Position numbers and translations under genes: made by a program | Shown here: positions 49,836 through 63,100 of the stretch, in pieces | How positions within the stretch are numbered: the first letter of the stretch is position 1 | How the letters are laid out: each line of letters begins with the position of its first letter | Source of the DNA: Jacaranda mimosifolia | Taxonomy: Eukaryota > Streptophyta > Magnoliopsida > Lamiales > Bignoniaceae | Reading direction: 5' to 3' | Length of the DNA stretch: 64,000 nucleotides | Assembly: GCA_018894105.1 (NCBI GenBank) | Contig: CM032128.1 | Span: 12,381,001 to 12,445,000 of the forward strand | Notes under the pieces: model-generated | The model's database searches: none | What the model was told of the DNA's origin: nothing | What the model saw: only the letters and a program-made list of their open reading frames with translations

Positions 49836-50719
49836 GCAGATATAGATATATGTATGAAAGATTGCTTGCAAATCAGATGGAGAAAATTACATAATCGGCT
49901 GAATGTTATCAAATTGATTAAATAACAAATCCAGATGAGATATCAATCCCATTGAAACCCCACTTCATCCGTTTACCAAAGTGTATGACTTCATATATAA
50001 GCAAATCACTAAACAGATATTTGGTTGTTTTAATAAACCCTATGTAAGCATGTGTTAATAATATTTAGCATGGACAGGTGAATTACACGCATGCACTTGC
50101 ATTCTATTTTCTTAATCGAAACATACAATAAAATAACTAAAAAGTTAAGGAAATATCAATGGACACTTGTATGTTGGTTGATCATTAATATGCATCAAAC
50201 ATTCTGTGTAACTATATTTAGGATTAATTATCTACAGGTTTAATTTGCAAATCGGGTTTAAATGGGGGAAGGGTTAATCAAATCAAACACATGCTAAATA
50301 AACTTCCTCTTTCTCCTAACTACCCCCCTCCCCTTTGAATTTTGGTGTAGGTATTGTACTATGTGACTGTGTGTGCTTAGTGTGTAATAAGGTGAGAGAC
50401 TAGGAAGTGATCCCGGTTTTTGTATGCTATACGTAAATTGTAAAGAAAAAGAAGGCAAAAGTTTGAACATGACAAAGTAGTGGGTGCCTGTCATGGTGGA
50501 CTATTTTCATCATTATAGAGAAGTCATATTTCAATGAGATAATCAAAAATGGGGTACAACTTAATAAACACTAGATTTTTCTGCTTTGCAATTAAAAGAA
50601 ACTTAGATGAAATAATGTGATGACATAAAAATTCGAACAAAAGAATCTAATAATAATGTTATTATATATAAGCAAACATAAGGATAAGTATGCAGAAAAT
50701 GTCTTCCATATTGAAGAAA

Positions 50720-50938
50720 GTGGTACCTTCTTCTCTGGGCCAAAATGGGTAGCTTGGATATGACAAAACCACGAGCAAATCTACTAAAATCAGATTTTGC
50801 AGCAGTAACAGCAAACAGGTAGCTTGGGTAAGGGATTCTTTTAGCTTTGTCTTTGTTCCCCCCCCCCCCCCCCCCCCCCCCCCCTCCTCTTTTCTACAAC
50901 CTTTTAGTAGACAAAATATGTATATAGAAATAATAAGC
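50720..50938 (+). repeat. Tandem duplication, unit 1
   Basis: Shares tggta.cttcttctctg, gggtagcttggataagggattctt-type blocks and ctacaac..ttagtagaca with 50990-51205. A weaker relative begins near 49325. Confidence 0.75.
50858..50884. repeat. C27 homopolymer
   Basis: Twenty-seven consecutive C residues inside unit 1. Unit 2 has only a normal pyrimidine stretch at this place. It may form an i-motif or be a sequencing or assembly length artefact. Confidence 0.9.
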
Positions 50939-50989
50939 ATCTGAAGAATGGCAAACTATTTTGGTGATTTCCCAAATGATGAACAAAAC

Positions 50990-51205
50990 TGGTACTTTCT
51001 TCTCTGTGGCAGAACAACTTCCTTCTTCTCCGCATCGAAATGGGCAGCTTGGGGATGATACAACCAGAAGCAACTCTATTATAATTAAATTTTGCAACAG
51101 CAATAGCAAATGGGTAGCTTGGGTAAGGGATTCTTGTAGCTCCTTTTCTTACCCCACTTTTCTACAACCCTTAGTAGACAGAAATAATGTAGACAGAAAT
51201 AAATA
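50990..51205 (+). repeat. Tandem duplication, unit 2
   Basis: Second unit of the duplication. The continuation is cut by the MITE at 51206-51743 and resumes near 51747 (aagcatgaataaactatttc, compare 50937). Confidence 0.75.
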
Positions 51206-51743
51206 AGGGCTGGATAGGTTGTATTTTTATTTCAATTCTCTATTTTCATCATTTTCAAATATGTTTTCATTTTATCATTGTCTTGCGAGTGGAAATGAAA
51301 ATGTGATTGGATAAGTATTGTGAAATTTTTGAAAAAAAGGTGGATTGAAAATAATATTGTAATGTAGTAGTGCTAAATATTTTAATGTAATAATATCAAT
51401 TATTATTATTTAATTAATTATGGACCCCATTATCTTGATACGATAGAAAAAAATAATTATTTAATAAGTTAGTGGATGATGATGTGGTGAAGAATTAGCA
51501 TTAAATTTTATATAGGTCCCATTATCTTGAAACAATAGAAAAAGAAATTAATATTTAATTAGTAAGTGAATTTTAATTATTTTTAAATTAGTAGATATTA
51601 TATGTTTAAAAATAATGGTTATATAGGTTTGAAAATGAAAATGAATAGTATTTTCATTGAAAGTGGAACAAACAATCGCATTCATTTTTGGAACAGTGTA
51701 AAATGAAAAAATATTGTTCTAGAATACAAACAATTTGGCTCTA
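51206..51743. mobile_element. MITE with imperfect TIRs
   Basis: The left end agggctggataggttgtatt and the complement of the right end, agagccaaattgtttgtatt, are inverted relatives followed by attttcat-rich arms. Inside, a roughly 100 bp segment (around gacccca/tcccattatcttga.ac.atagaaa) is duplicated. The target duplication is not clear. Confidence 0.6.
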
Positions 51744-51999
51744 AGTTTCTCAAGCATGAATAAACTATTTCAGTGGTTTCCTAAATGAGGTATCATATGA
51801 AAGTAGGAAAGAGAGGTTTTGAAGAAAGTGAAATGTGAGTTATGGATTTTAATGCCAAATTACCTTCACAACCTCAACTTAATTCTATGTGTTGATTAAC
51901 GAAAGGGCAATTTTGGAGTTCCAAAATTTGGTATGAGAACTTCCACTTTAGAGAGAAATGTGGCTTCCCTTTTATCTTAGTAACAAAATAGCATCTATA

Positions 52000-52110
52000 T
52001 CTATACTATTATAAAAACAAAGCATGTGTTTCTCTCTAAATTGTGAGTTATTTGAAGACTTTTACAAATCTATCCTTCAATCTTTTTGCCAGCTAAAACT
52101 GTTAGTGTTA
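52000..52110 (+). mobile_element. Helitron-type 5' end, plus strand
   Basis: TCTATACTATTATAAAAACA preceded by A, with TTTCTCTCTAAA and ttacaaatctatccttc matching the complement of 49730-49835. The 3' end was not located. Confidence 0.45.
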
Positions 52111-52902
52111 GATAAAGGGTGAAATTGAAAATTACTATACACACATGATAGTTCTCATATTATTTTTTTATGTTCCAAATTTACCCTGTTATGTATCTTG
52201 CTTGAATTTCAAATTTAGGTTATAATTGTAAAATTCTACTTAAGTTCACAACCCACGTTCTTAATTACTCCTTTTCCACAACCCACTTTCTCAAAACTCA
52301 CATTTTCTCTCTCTACTTGAAGTTGAATCTCCCGGCTATGAATTATGATAGATGGTGTAGTGCTTTTCTCATTGCAACCTCAAGTTTTATCACAATAGTG
52401 CACATATTACTTATGTGCCGCTGCACCCGATTTACACTCCAAAAGCATACCAATTGGATCATCATGAGTTGTTGATGATCAAGCCAAGGGAATCTAAGAG
52501 ATTTAATTCCAATTCTACTTAAAGGTTTGCTTTTCCACTTTGAAGAGATTTATATATTTATTTTTTGGAGGGTTGGGTGGCATAATCAAGCCAATTTTAT
52601 GACTGTAGAAATCAAATATCACCTTTTATTGAATTAATGTAGCATCTTGCATATCTAAATTTTCCTATCGTGTGAATTATCACAAACTATGGGAAAGTTG
52701 CGGGATGGGTAAGCATGCATGAATTACCAAGGCAACCTTGAATTAAGTGTATTTTGGTTTGATTCTTTGTTTGTTTTATAACAAAAATGGAGGCTTGAAG
52801 AGATATTGAAGAGTATATATGAGGAAACCATACTAATCATGGTAAAAGGGTCGGCCGTGCACACAAGGTTGATTGATCTAAAAGCACGCTGATTGGAAAG
52901 AT

Positions 52903-52969
52903 TTGATTCCCACTAAAGATGAAGTGATTGGAATGCTCATTCCCTTTAAATAAATGATTGATATGGAGG
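52903..52969 (+). repeat. 67 bp direct repeat, copy A
   Basis: About 58 of 67 bases match 53298-53364, including aatgctcattccctttaaa. In the frame that is open in copy B, this copy has a stop. Confidence 0.75.
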
Positions 52970-53297
52970 GCATTCCATAAAACTTTTCTTATCAAAGTAT
53001 ATAAAGAGATGGATTACTTTAGTGTTCTGCTGCCATGCATCATTTGCCTGAGTCAGTAGTGCATATTTAAAATTATGGTCTTTTGATGCAAAAAAATACA
53101 AGTTTTTGCATGGCTGTTGTAAAATCATCACCTAAAATCAAATAGTCCTTTAATTCATAATTTGTTTCATGAATTGTAATATTCTGCGACATTTTTTTGG
53201 ATCTGGTAGCCTTCAAAAACTCTCTGATGATCTTTGATTGATAAATGTAACAACAAATTTTGAAAATCAGGAGTATCTTTAGGAAACTGCAGTGTAC

Positions 53298-53364
53298 TTG
53301 ATTTCCACTAATGAAGAAGTATCTGAAATGCTCATTCCCTTTAAACAAATGATTGATGTGGAGG
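53298..53364 (+). repeat. 67 bp direct repeat, copy B
   Basis: Open in one frame (STNEEVSEMLIPFKQMIDVE) and followed by gtaatt, a possible donor. It might be an exon fragment of an unknown gene. Confidence 0.75.
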
Positions 53365-54069
53365 TAATTGCTTACTGTAGGTTCATTTGAATTTCTAACA
53401 CAACTTTTTATTTTTATTCACTATTTGAGTCTTATCATTTTTTAAAAAGATTGTGACATCATAATATGTCATTTATTGTATTTCTCAGTGACATTTTAAC
53501 ATGTCACTTGATCTGTTTCTTCTTGCATTTCATTAATGCTACAAAAAAGGTAACCTACCTAAATGAACTTCTAAAAATTACCATTATATGTAAAAATATC
53601 AGTATATTACTATATATGTGGCATCTTTTAATGCCTCTAATGTACAAATATTGTTGTATTGTCTAATTTTTGTACAATATAACATATAATGTCAAAGTGA
53701 TTTAGTATCTAACAAGTATAGTATTAAGGTAGTTGTGAGGTTTTCAAAAATTTGGGGTCTAATAAATAAAAATATAGAAGAAAAGATTTGTAATTGATTT
53801 ATACTAGAAAAATGAGTTAAATATACAATTTAACAAAAAAAAATGCAACTATTCATAGAAACTAATGTATAGGTCCAATCACTTCAAGTTGCTAATAGCT
53901 AGTTAAACTACAAATACGGTGAAGAATGAATATTATTTTGTATGTTATCTTTACATCTTGATAACATAGATATCCTTTCTCCATATCTTACAAAATATAC
54001 CAATGTCAATAACTAACTGTATAGAGCATAGAGAATAGAGAATGATTTCAAAACTACTACTTATATGCA
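53365..54069. other. Region downstream of the rhomboid stop codon
   Basis: AT-rich. It would contain the 3' UTR and polyadenylation signals of the minus-strand rhomboid gene. I see no other gene. Confidence 0.45.
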
Positions 54070-54195
54070 TTAACGACAAAGTTCAATACAAAGTTGCTGA
54101 ATTTGTGGTGTATTATTGCCACTATCCAATAGATAAAACTTACTTTTGTGGTTTTGCATGCATGTCAAGTACAATTCATTGTCATATTGGACAGA
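54070..54195 (-). CDS. RBL: Rhomboid last exon
   Basis: 126 bp. The acceptor is ACCTGCAG and the exon is in phase 0. Encodes 41 residues (NELYLTC near the start, QQLCIELCR at the end) and TAA. It is shorter than usual search thresholds and lies opposite a spurious plus-strand frame. Confidence 0.82.
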   Translation of the reverse strand, partial: SVQYDNELYLTCMQNHKSKFYLLDSGNNTPQIQQLCIELCR

Positions 54196-57100
54196 CTGCA
54201 GGTATAAAGAGGATAAAAGTGTTAGAAAATTATATTATATATCAATTCCTATGAAAATGTTTTCTCTATTAAATATAAATATATTTGATGGTAAATGTAG
54301 AAATAAATAATAGAGATAAAAAAAATAGCCGGTTAAAATGTTCATATAGAATTTTGGTTTTAAAGTTTTACCTAAAACTGGGATGAAAGGTACGAGTGTT
54401 GTCTATGGAATGCTATTGATTAAGCCTTGGAATTCTGGGGTGAAATCTTGTTTGGTAAAATTTAGAACCAATGAGCAAAACTTGTGTAAGTAGTAAATTC
54501 AAAATTTTTCGTATATATTCCACAATATATGAAATTACGAATGCAAAATTTTTTTGTTGCAAAAACTTAAATATAATATATATGATGCCCTTTAAATAGG
54601 AAAATGGTTTACAAAAATGACACTCTAATCAAACTAACTTATCAAAAAAATTATATATATTGAAAATGTGGAAAATATTTAAATATAGATTCAATATGCA
54701 TAGCTAGCCTTTGATCATTACCCATAAAATGTTTATGTGTCAAATAGCATTTATTATATAAAATAAGGATAAAAACAGATTACCATCTGAACTATGAGTG
54801 TTTTTACATTTTGCTAACTGAACTTTTTTTTATGACATTTTACCATCAAAACTACTCTTTTTTTCACCTTACCATATGTGAACAAATTTTAGTGGAATAT
54901 TATGGAAAAACTTCGTCACATCAATGTCAGGAGCCTCATTTTTCAAGTATTATGGTAAAATCTTCTAATTTTATGGGTACAATAGTCATCTTCTCAGTGT
55001 AGCCTTGTTAAATCGTAAAATGTAATGAACTTTTCTCAATGTACATTTAGGTTTATATCTCATCATAATTCAAGTTTAAATAGGTTATTTTTTAATAAAG
55101 TGATAAAAAAATGCCTTTAAAAAAGACTCGGCCACTCTTGTAATGGAATACCATAAAATATTTTAACAAAATTGGCTCATGTATGGCAAGGTGAAAGAAA
55201 AAATATAGTCTATGTGGTAAAATGTTAGAAAACAAAATTTAGTTAGTAAGTATAAAAATGCGCATAATTCGGATGGCAAAGTATCTTCATCCCTACAAAA
55301 TAAGATAATACATGACAAATAAAAGAAATGAAACATAGGACAATGAGAATATGTGAAGTCAAAATAGTTCTTACAGTGCATCGTGCTTCGCAAGTCCATA
55401 GTGGTGTGGGTATACAACTCAAATAATGACACCAAGAACAATGGTCGTTTCCATCAATCCCTCCAAGGAGCAAAATAAGGCCAATAGTAAATCTACATTA
55501 GAAGAAATAAAAGAACATTAATAATAAGATTTGTGTAATTTAAATTTTAAATATTAAGATACTTATACTGGTGAAATGAGCCAAATATTAGAAAAAAAAG
55601 TCAGTGTCTTTAAAATTGGGTTCTCATGCATGCATATAATTCTCAAGACATTGAAATAGCTTTCCATTTTCACCTATATATTGTACATAGTTCATTAGGG
55701 TTTCTAATTATGGCAAGTTAGCTCATTAATTAGTTAGTTAAAAGTTAGTTAGGGTTACCTGATTCTATTGCAGTTAGTTAGCAAGTCAATGTATTTATAT
55801 TCTGAAAGTAATCATATATAGTTCACGTTTTTCTCCACATTAAGCTGCTTGCATACACAAAGCTCAGTGTCGATATAGTATTAGATGAAAATCTCCATTG
55901 TTGCACCACCTATTAATTCATCTTCTTCATATCTTCTTCCTCCTGTTCCATTCTTTTTCCTTCATTCATCATCTAGCTTCTCTCCTCATGGAGCATCTTC
56001 GATCCTTCACCTCAACCACATGAAATGGTCAATCCATCATTGATCATTGATGCCTCATATCCTTTTTATTTGCATCATTCAGATAATCTAAGCTTTCTCC
56101 TTGCATCATAGCAGCTCACTGGGGAGAATTACACCTCACCTCATGGAGCCATTCAATGTTGATTGCCCTCTCAGTCAAGAGTAAAATCGATTTTATTGAT
56201 ACATCAATCCAGAAACCTGCGACGTACGAATGATCCATTCTTGCTCAATGCTTGGACAAGATGCAACAAAAGTGTGATCTCTTGGTTTTTGTATTCGATA
56301 TCAAAGGATATCTCAGCCAGTATAATCTACTTAGATTCTACTCGTGACGTATATCTTGATCTAAAGAAACGATTTCAGCAGAGCACATGTCCACCCATTA
56401 AATCTATCGAGAACTTATCACTCATATGCATAGCAAAACTCTGTGAGTGTCTGCTTCACAAAGCTTAAGACTTCATAGGAAGAAATGAGCAATTATGGGC
56501 CAATTTACACTTGCAATCAGTGTAATTGTGGAGGCATAAAAGAATTGACAAACTACTACCACAGAGAATACGTTTTAGCCTTTTTTATGGGGTTCAATGG
56601 AACAATTGCTCAAATCCCAGTTAAATATAGATATTGCATAGATTCTCTTCCTCATATCAATTAGGTCTTATCCCTTGTCTCACAAGAAGAACAACAGAGA
56701 AATTTTGGTAAATTTCTCCTCTCATGCTCGAAACAACAGCATGGTGTTTGCAGTCAGATTTGATAGCACTAAAAATATGAACAAATTAGTTGCCAAGCTA
56801 AATACTACCAACACCTATAACAATCCAAAGAAGGATAGCTTTTCTGAACACACTATTCTTACTATGACCACACAATTGACCCTTGTTATCAGTTGTATGG
56901 CTATCCACATAGCTTCAAATTCAAGCCTAGATATCAGTCTGGCTCTCAATTGTCTCCATCATCCACTCGTTCAGCTCAATTTTCCTCCACATCTCCAGCA
57001 ATCAACACACCGAGGGCATTGGAAACTTCCTTCAATCATTAAGCTCCAGCTAATATGATCAACTTTTTAATCTTCTCTCCACTCAGTCAATCAGTCCACA

Positions 57101-60100
57101 AAACTAATTGATCATGAAGATGAATCAATCTCTCACATTGCAGGTATTTATTTTCCTAACTCTTTTCACTCAAGTCTCTTTTCTAACATACATGGATTAT
57201 GAGGTCAAGCGTCTCAAGGCACTTATGCTCCAATACTTTATTATTCCAGAATTTGACAGCTATATATAGAACCATAATATCTCTTCCTAATAGCATGAGA
57301 ATTCCAGTTCATTTCATGAGAACTATAGCTCTTGACTCATCTATTACTCTACACAATGTCTTATACGTTCCTTAATTCAACTTGCAATTCATATTTGTAA
57401 GTGCTCTTCTTATTAATCCTTATCTCGCCATTTCATTTTTTTTTTTCATGATCACTGCATAATCCAGGAAACCAAGACCAGGACTGTGATTGGCAAGGGT
57501 AACAAGCTTGTCGATCTATACATCCTCAATGTAAGCTATAATTTAATCGTAATGTGAACTACTTAAATAAGATCTCAGCTCAAATTTGACACCACAAGCT
57601 GAGCTGTCTATCAAACCAGAAGCTTGATGTGCTTAAACCTCTACTTCAGTATGGTGCTTTTGATCAAAAAGATCCTTGTTGTGTCTGTCCTTTAGCTAAG
57701 AAAAAATATTTACCATTTGTATCTCACAACCAATTATCACATACTCCTTCTAATATTGTGCATGCTGATTTTTAGGGGCTATTTCACAACCTATCACACA
57801 CTGCCTCAGGTTTTTTCTTACTATAGTAGATGACTACTCAAGATACACATGGACTTTTCTTTTATTCTTAAATATAAATCTGAAGTTATTGTAATCTTTT
57901 CTAGATTTCCTTAATTCATCTTGACTCGGTTCAGTGCTCACAATAAGAAGATAAGGACTAATAATGCTAAAGAATTTATCTTATCAAATTTCTATAGCTC
58001 AAAATGTATAATTCACCAATTCTATTGCATTGAAACTCTATAGCCAAATGTAATAGTTGAAAGAAAACATTAGCACCATTAAATGTAGTAGCCTCATACT
58101 TTCAGCCACACATTTCTCTTGTCTTTTGGAATGAATGTATCCTTACTGCCAGCTATGTAATTAACAAAACACCTTTTTGTTTACTCCATAATAGATCTAC
58201 TTTTGAACTTCTTCATATTTCCCAACCAGAATATTCTCATTTCAAAACTTTTGGTTGTCTTGCTTACATATCTACTCTTCAAGCACATGTGCCCAAGTTT
58301 GATTCAAGATTCGCACCTTGCATGTTTTTGCGATATTTACCTATCATTAAGGGGTACAAGTTATAAGACTTAGCTATTAAACATATTCTAATATCTAGAA
58401 ATGTTGTTTCATTGAACATATTTACCTATTCCAGCATATATCAATTGTTGACTCTATAAGTGATCCTTTCCGCCATCTCGTTCTCTCGATTCCATCAAAT
58501 GGCAACTTCCCCACAGCCCATCAATCTGTCTTCCATCAATCATCTCTAAGCTCTCAACCTCCCAAACATCTACAACCTCTATTGTTTCTCAATACAATCC
58601 ACCAGTCAAAAGATCTACTAAGGTCATTAATTAAGCCTCCTTCCTACTTAAAGATTATCATTGTAATCTCTTGAAATCTCAATAAACTCCTAAGAATTGT
58701 TTGTATCCCATATCCAAGTACCTATCCTCTACTTATTTCTCTCTATCTTGTAGACACTTCGCACTTAATGTCTCAACTCGCCTTGAACATCATTCTTACA
58801 ATCAAGAAACAAAAATACTTTAGTGGCAAGTTGCAATGCAAGCTGAACTTCATGCTTTAGTATCTAATAACACTTGGACAACTGTCCCCCTTCCTCTCGA
58901 CAAGCATATCGTTGGATGTAGATGGAATTATGAACTAAAATTCAATGCAGATGGCACCCTAGAAATGCATAAAGCCAGACTAGTTGCAAATTGATACACA
59001 CAGTAAGAGAGTGTTGATTTCTTGGATACATCTTCTCTTGTTGCCAAATTTCCTATATTAAAATCTTGCTCACTCTTGCTGCTACTAATAACTGACATTT
59101 AGCTCAGTTAGATATTGATAATGCCTTCTTGAATTAGGATATCTTTGGGGAGGTCCACATGGAACTCCCTCCTAAATACACACCAAGCACATCACCGCAG
59201 ACAAACTCTTCTAAGTTGGCTTACATGTTGCATAATCATTGTATGGCCTCTATCAAGCATCCAAATAGTGGTATTCTAGGTTCTCTTGTGCTCTTTTCAA
59301 GCTTGGTTTGAACAATCTCAGTTTCATCATAACCTATTCATTCGTGGTTCTGAACATCCTTCATAGCTCTCCAGGTATATGTAAATGATATAGTATTTGT
59401 AGACCCTTCTCCAAAAGTCTACTCCAAGTTCAAAACATCTCTTCAACAGTAGTTCAAACTCAAAGATCTTGGTGCCCTGAAGTATTTCCTTAGATTGGAA
59501 ACTGCTAGATCACTATCAGGAATATTCCTTTCTCAAAGACATTATGCATTGCAGTTCCTTGAAGAGATTAGTCTTTTGGCTACTAAACTAGCTCAGGTTC
59601 CTCTTGACCCGAAGCTCAAGCTCAATTCTAAAGATGGAACCTCTCTTCCGAGCCTTTTATAGGACAGATGGCTAATTGGAAAGCTACTCTTTCTCACTCT
59701 ATCAAAATTTGACATAACTTTTTCCATACACAAGCTTAGTCAGTTCCTTGCAAAACCTCACACCATGGTTCGCTGTAACGGTTGCAGGGATCGGAACAGA
59801 GGCTACTGTTTCAATTCCATTGCAATGTCGCGAAACGATTGCGGGCATTCCACATATTTTCTAGTTAAAGTATTAAAAAATTTTTAAAAAATTCTAGAAA
59901 AAAATTAAAATATGTAAAAATCTATTAGTGCTTATATTAGGAAATTAACATAATATTATAACACAATAAATTAATATTGTAGATTAACAACCGTTATTAC
60001 GACCAATCATATTATCATCATGCATCATCAGTCTAACTAATGAAGTAAATATATATTAGAAACCTTTACAACATAATAAAACTAAAATTGATATTATAAA

Positions 60101-63100
60101 AATAAAAAATGACTCAAATAAAATTGCTCAAATATTTTAAAAGATATGCAAATAATTAGCATAATATTAATTAAGCGCTAATTATTAATAAATGATATGT
60201 ATAATAAAATAATAATTAATTAAATATTTAACTAATTAATGGTTGGCCATTACTAATCAATTTATTTATGAAGTATAATATGCATATTAAATCAAATTTA
60301 TCAAAAATTCATTTTCTTTTCTTAATCTTTTCCCTTTTCTGGGGGCTTTTCCTTTTTCATATTTTTAATAATTCATTTCCACGTTTTTGGTTCTTTTCCT
60401 TTTCCACATTTTCTTCTTGCACGTGGTTTCCTTCTCGCTGATAAACATCACCCACCGCCTGCCATCTCCAAATAGCCAACACCATGGTCCCATCTTTCGA
60501 TTTTCTTCCGTTATGCTTGGAGAAATTGCCGATATAGCCGCATCAAATCGATTTTTCGACCGTTCTATATATCAACCCAATTCGATTTGCTATCGTTTTC
60601 TAATTGCCTCTATTATAGATGAAACTTTGGAACAGAAGCCTTCGTTCCCATTCCGATTCTACCGTTCCGATCGCAATAACGGCCTTCTAGTGAACCATGC
60701 CTCACACATCTCACTTATAGGCTACTCAACGTCTCCTTTGCTACCGTAAAGTAATCCCAGGGCAAGGCATCTTTTTTCACTCCAAATCTTACATACAACT
60801 TCTTACATTTTTGGATGCCAACTGGGCTTCCTATTCTAAAACTCGCAAGTCTGCGATGGGGTTTTATATCTTCCTATCTCAAAAATCTAAGAAGCAACCT
60901 ATCGTAGTTCAATCCTCAACTGGGAGGAATACCATGCGCTCGCTACAACCACAAGTAAAATAACATGGTTGCAAAAACTACTGTGAGATTTCTACAGCAA
61001 TTAATTTGCTCTAGCTCTCCTCTTCTGTGACAAACAAGCTGTGTTGTACATTTATTCCAACCCCTTTTTTCGCGAATGTACTAAGCATATTGAGGTCAAC
61101 TGCCACTTCATACATGAAAAGATTGTCAATGGCACAGTAAAGCTTCTTCCAGTCTCTCCAACAACCCACTGGCAAGTCTTTTCACTAAGGCTTTCCCTGT
61201 GGCATCCCTCACCTTTCTTTTATCCAAGATGGTCGCACATAACCACTAAAGTCCATCTTGAGGAGGGACTGTTGGAATAGATTTCCTATTTTCACCAATT
61301 GTACATTGCTCATTATGGTTTCTTATTATGTCCAGTTAGCTCATTAATTAGTCAGTTAGAAGTTAGTTAAGGTTACCTAATTCTATTGTAGTTAGTTAGC
61401 AAGTAAATATATCTATATATACAACCCTGTACTTCTGAAAGCAATGCAATACATCATAGTTCACATTTTTCTCCATGTTTAGCTACTTGCATGGTGCTAA
61501 TACAAGATTACAAACTTACATGTTTTGAAAGCGAACATGATGCTAGTAAATTGCAAATTACAAAATAAAGAGTATAACTGTAGTGAATATAAAAAAAAAA
61601 CGTGAATTACATTCGATAAGGACAGAGCTACTTTATTTAATAATAAACAATTAGTCTCTTAATTTTCCAAGTACTTAAATAACTTTCAGTACATGCCTTT
61701 GGTTGCTTAAATGATTACTAGCTAATTGCTTAAATGATTACTATAACTACTTTGAATGTCCACTAATATAAAATGTTATCACAAACAATATACATGTATA
61801 TATAATATTTCTTTAATACATTGCATGAAATATATTTTTCATGCAAAGCTTTGCGTTAAGTAGACTCTCTCTCTCTCTCTCGAAATGGTCAAGATCTTTT
61901 ATTATATTTTGCTAAATAGGCAAGCTTTTGAAGTGTAGTGCACTTCCCCTAACCTAGCAATATATCCAATATGTACAATACATTTAAAAGGTTACGACAT
62001 ATGCCTATTTTATTTTCGATGGTATTCTACCAGAGATTCCAAAATATATTTATTGTGTTGAACTTTGTCTCTAACCTTAAAGAAAGTGTATTTAACTACC
62101 TAAGCTACCAAATGCCGAGTGGCTTATAGTCCATAAGTCTATTACATAATCTGGGTGGTTAGGGTTCGATTCCTAATTGGCTCCTGATTTGCAGGGGTAT
62201 CAATAAATAAAATAACTGTCTAAGCTACTAAATGTGGTAGTTTTGGAATGAAATTCTTATTATTGTTGAATTAATTTGGAGCACCCTACCCAAAGTATAG
62301 GTACGTTGACTTAGTATATTGACAAACTTTGGGTAACTACATTTATAGATGCTATTCCAAGTAGTGCTATAATATATATGTGATTATATATATTTATAGT
62401 TGTAATTTAAATCTATAAATAAATGAGATCAATGATGCTAAAATAGAAAGCCACTCTTCTTGGATCCCAAATCCACCTAATTAGAGTCACACCTTTATTC
62501 ATAATCAAATTGAATCCCAAATTGTCTATATTTTTACTAAATAAAAATATATAAATATAGTAACTATGATTAAGAGGTAACTACAATAACTCAGAAAGAT
62601 ACAACTGTACAAAATATTTCACAATTACACGATAACTCAAATTGACTGAAATATCTATATATTAGGATAATCCATAACACATGACAACTATTTTGCTCAA
62701 GTATTTTACTTTACTCAATAAAAAAAATAGATTTGCTAGTGAAACATAATATTTTTGTATACCTTATGTGACTAAATGTACTCTTTTTTAGTTTAGAGGA
62801 AAAGTGAAATGAAAAATAAAACATATAAGCATCTCTAGTTGAATGTATTTTTCAAAAAAAAATAGGATCTAATATTGTGTTGCAACATTTTAACTAGGTT
62901 AAGGTGTTATTTGAAGAAACCAAAAGGCTGAGCAAAGTGCAATATCCCCAAAGGTAATAACTAGTCCAAAACTTGAAAAATTGGATGATGTGAAGTTTTC
63001 TGCATGTAATTGTAGTAAATACCAACAAATTTAATTGCTTCAGTAGACTTGTAAATAGGCTTGATGTAACAATAGATTTTAGAGTACATACAAAAAAGGA

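Larger units (their letters stand above)
55649..61491 (+). mobile_element. Degenerate Copia element in the rhomboid intron
   Basis: Short LTRs at 55649-55853 and 61270-61491 share ttagctcattaattagt.agtta, gttagttagcaagt.aat and tagttcac.tttttctcca. Between them lie broken gag, integrase, RT and RNase H pieces in Copia order. It is opposite in orientation to the host gene. Five-base flanks (CAAGA / TGGTG) do not match. An hAT element interrupts the 3' part of pol at 59764-60699. Confidence 0.82.

Noticed and set aside
50961..51206. 81-residue plus-strand frame in the tandem duplication
   Set aside because: Not kept open in the other unit and no family recognised.
54042..54254. 70-residue plus-strand frame
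   Set aside because: The minus strand here is the last rhomboid exon, with matching phase and family C-terminus.
55163..55473. Minus-strand frames running from the rhomboid exon into the long-TIR element
   Set aside because: They pass a strong GTAAGA donor and enter transposon sequence. The spliced model gives the expected C-terminus.
62115..62212. Possible tRNA gene
   Set aside because: A- and B-box-like sequences are present, but no cloverleaf or anticodon arm could be drawn, and the target duplication marks it as a SINE.
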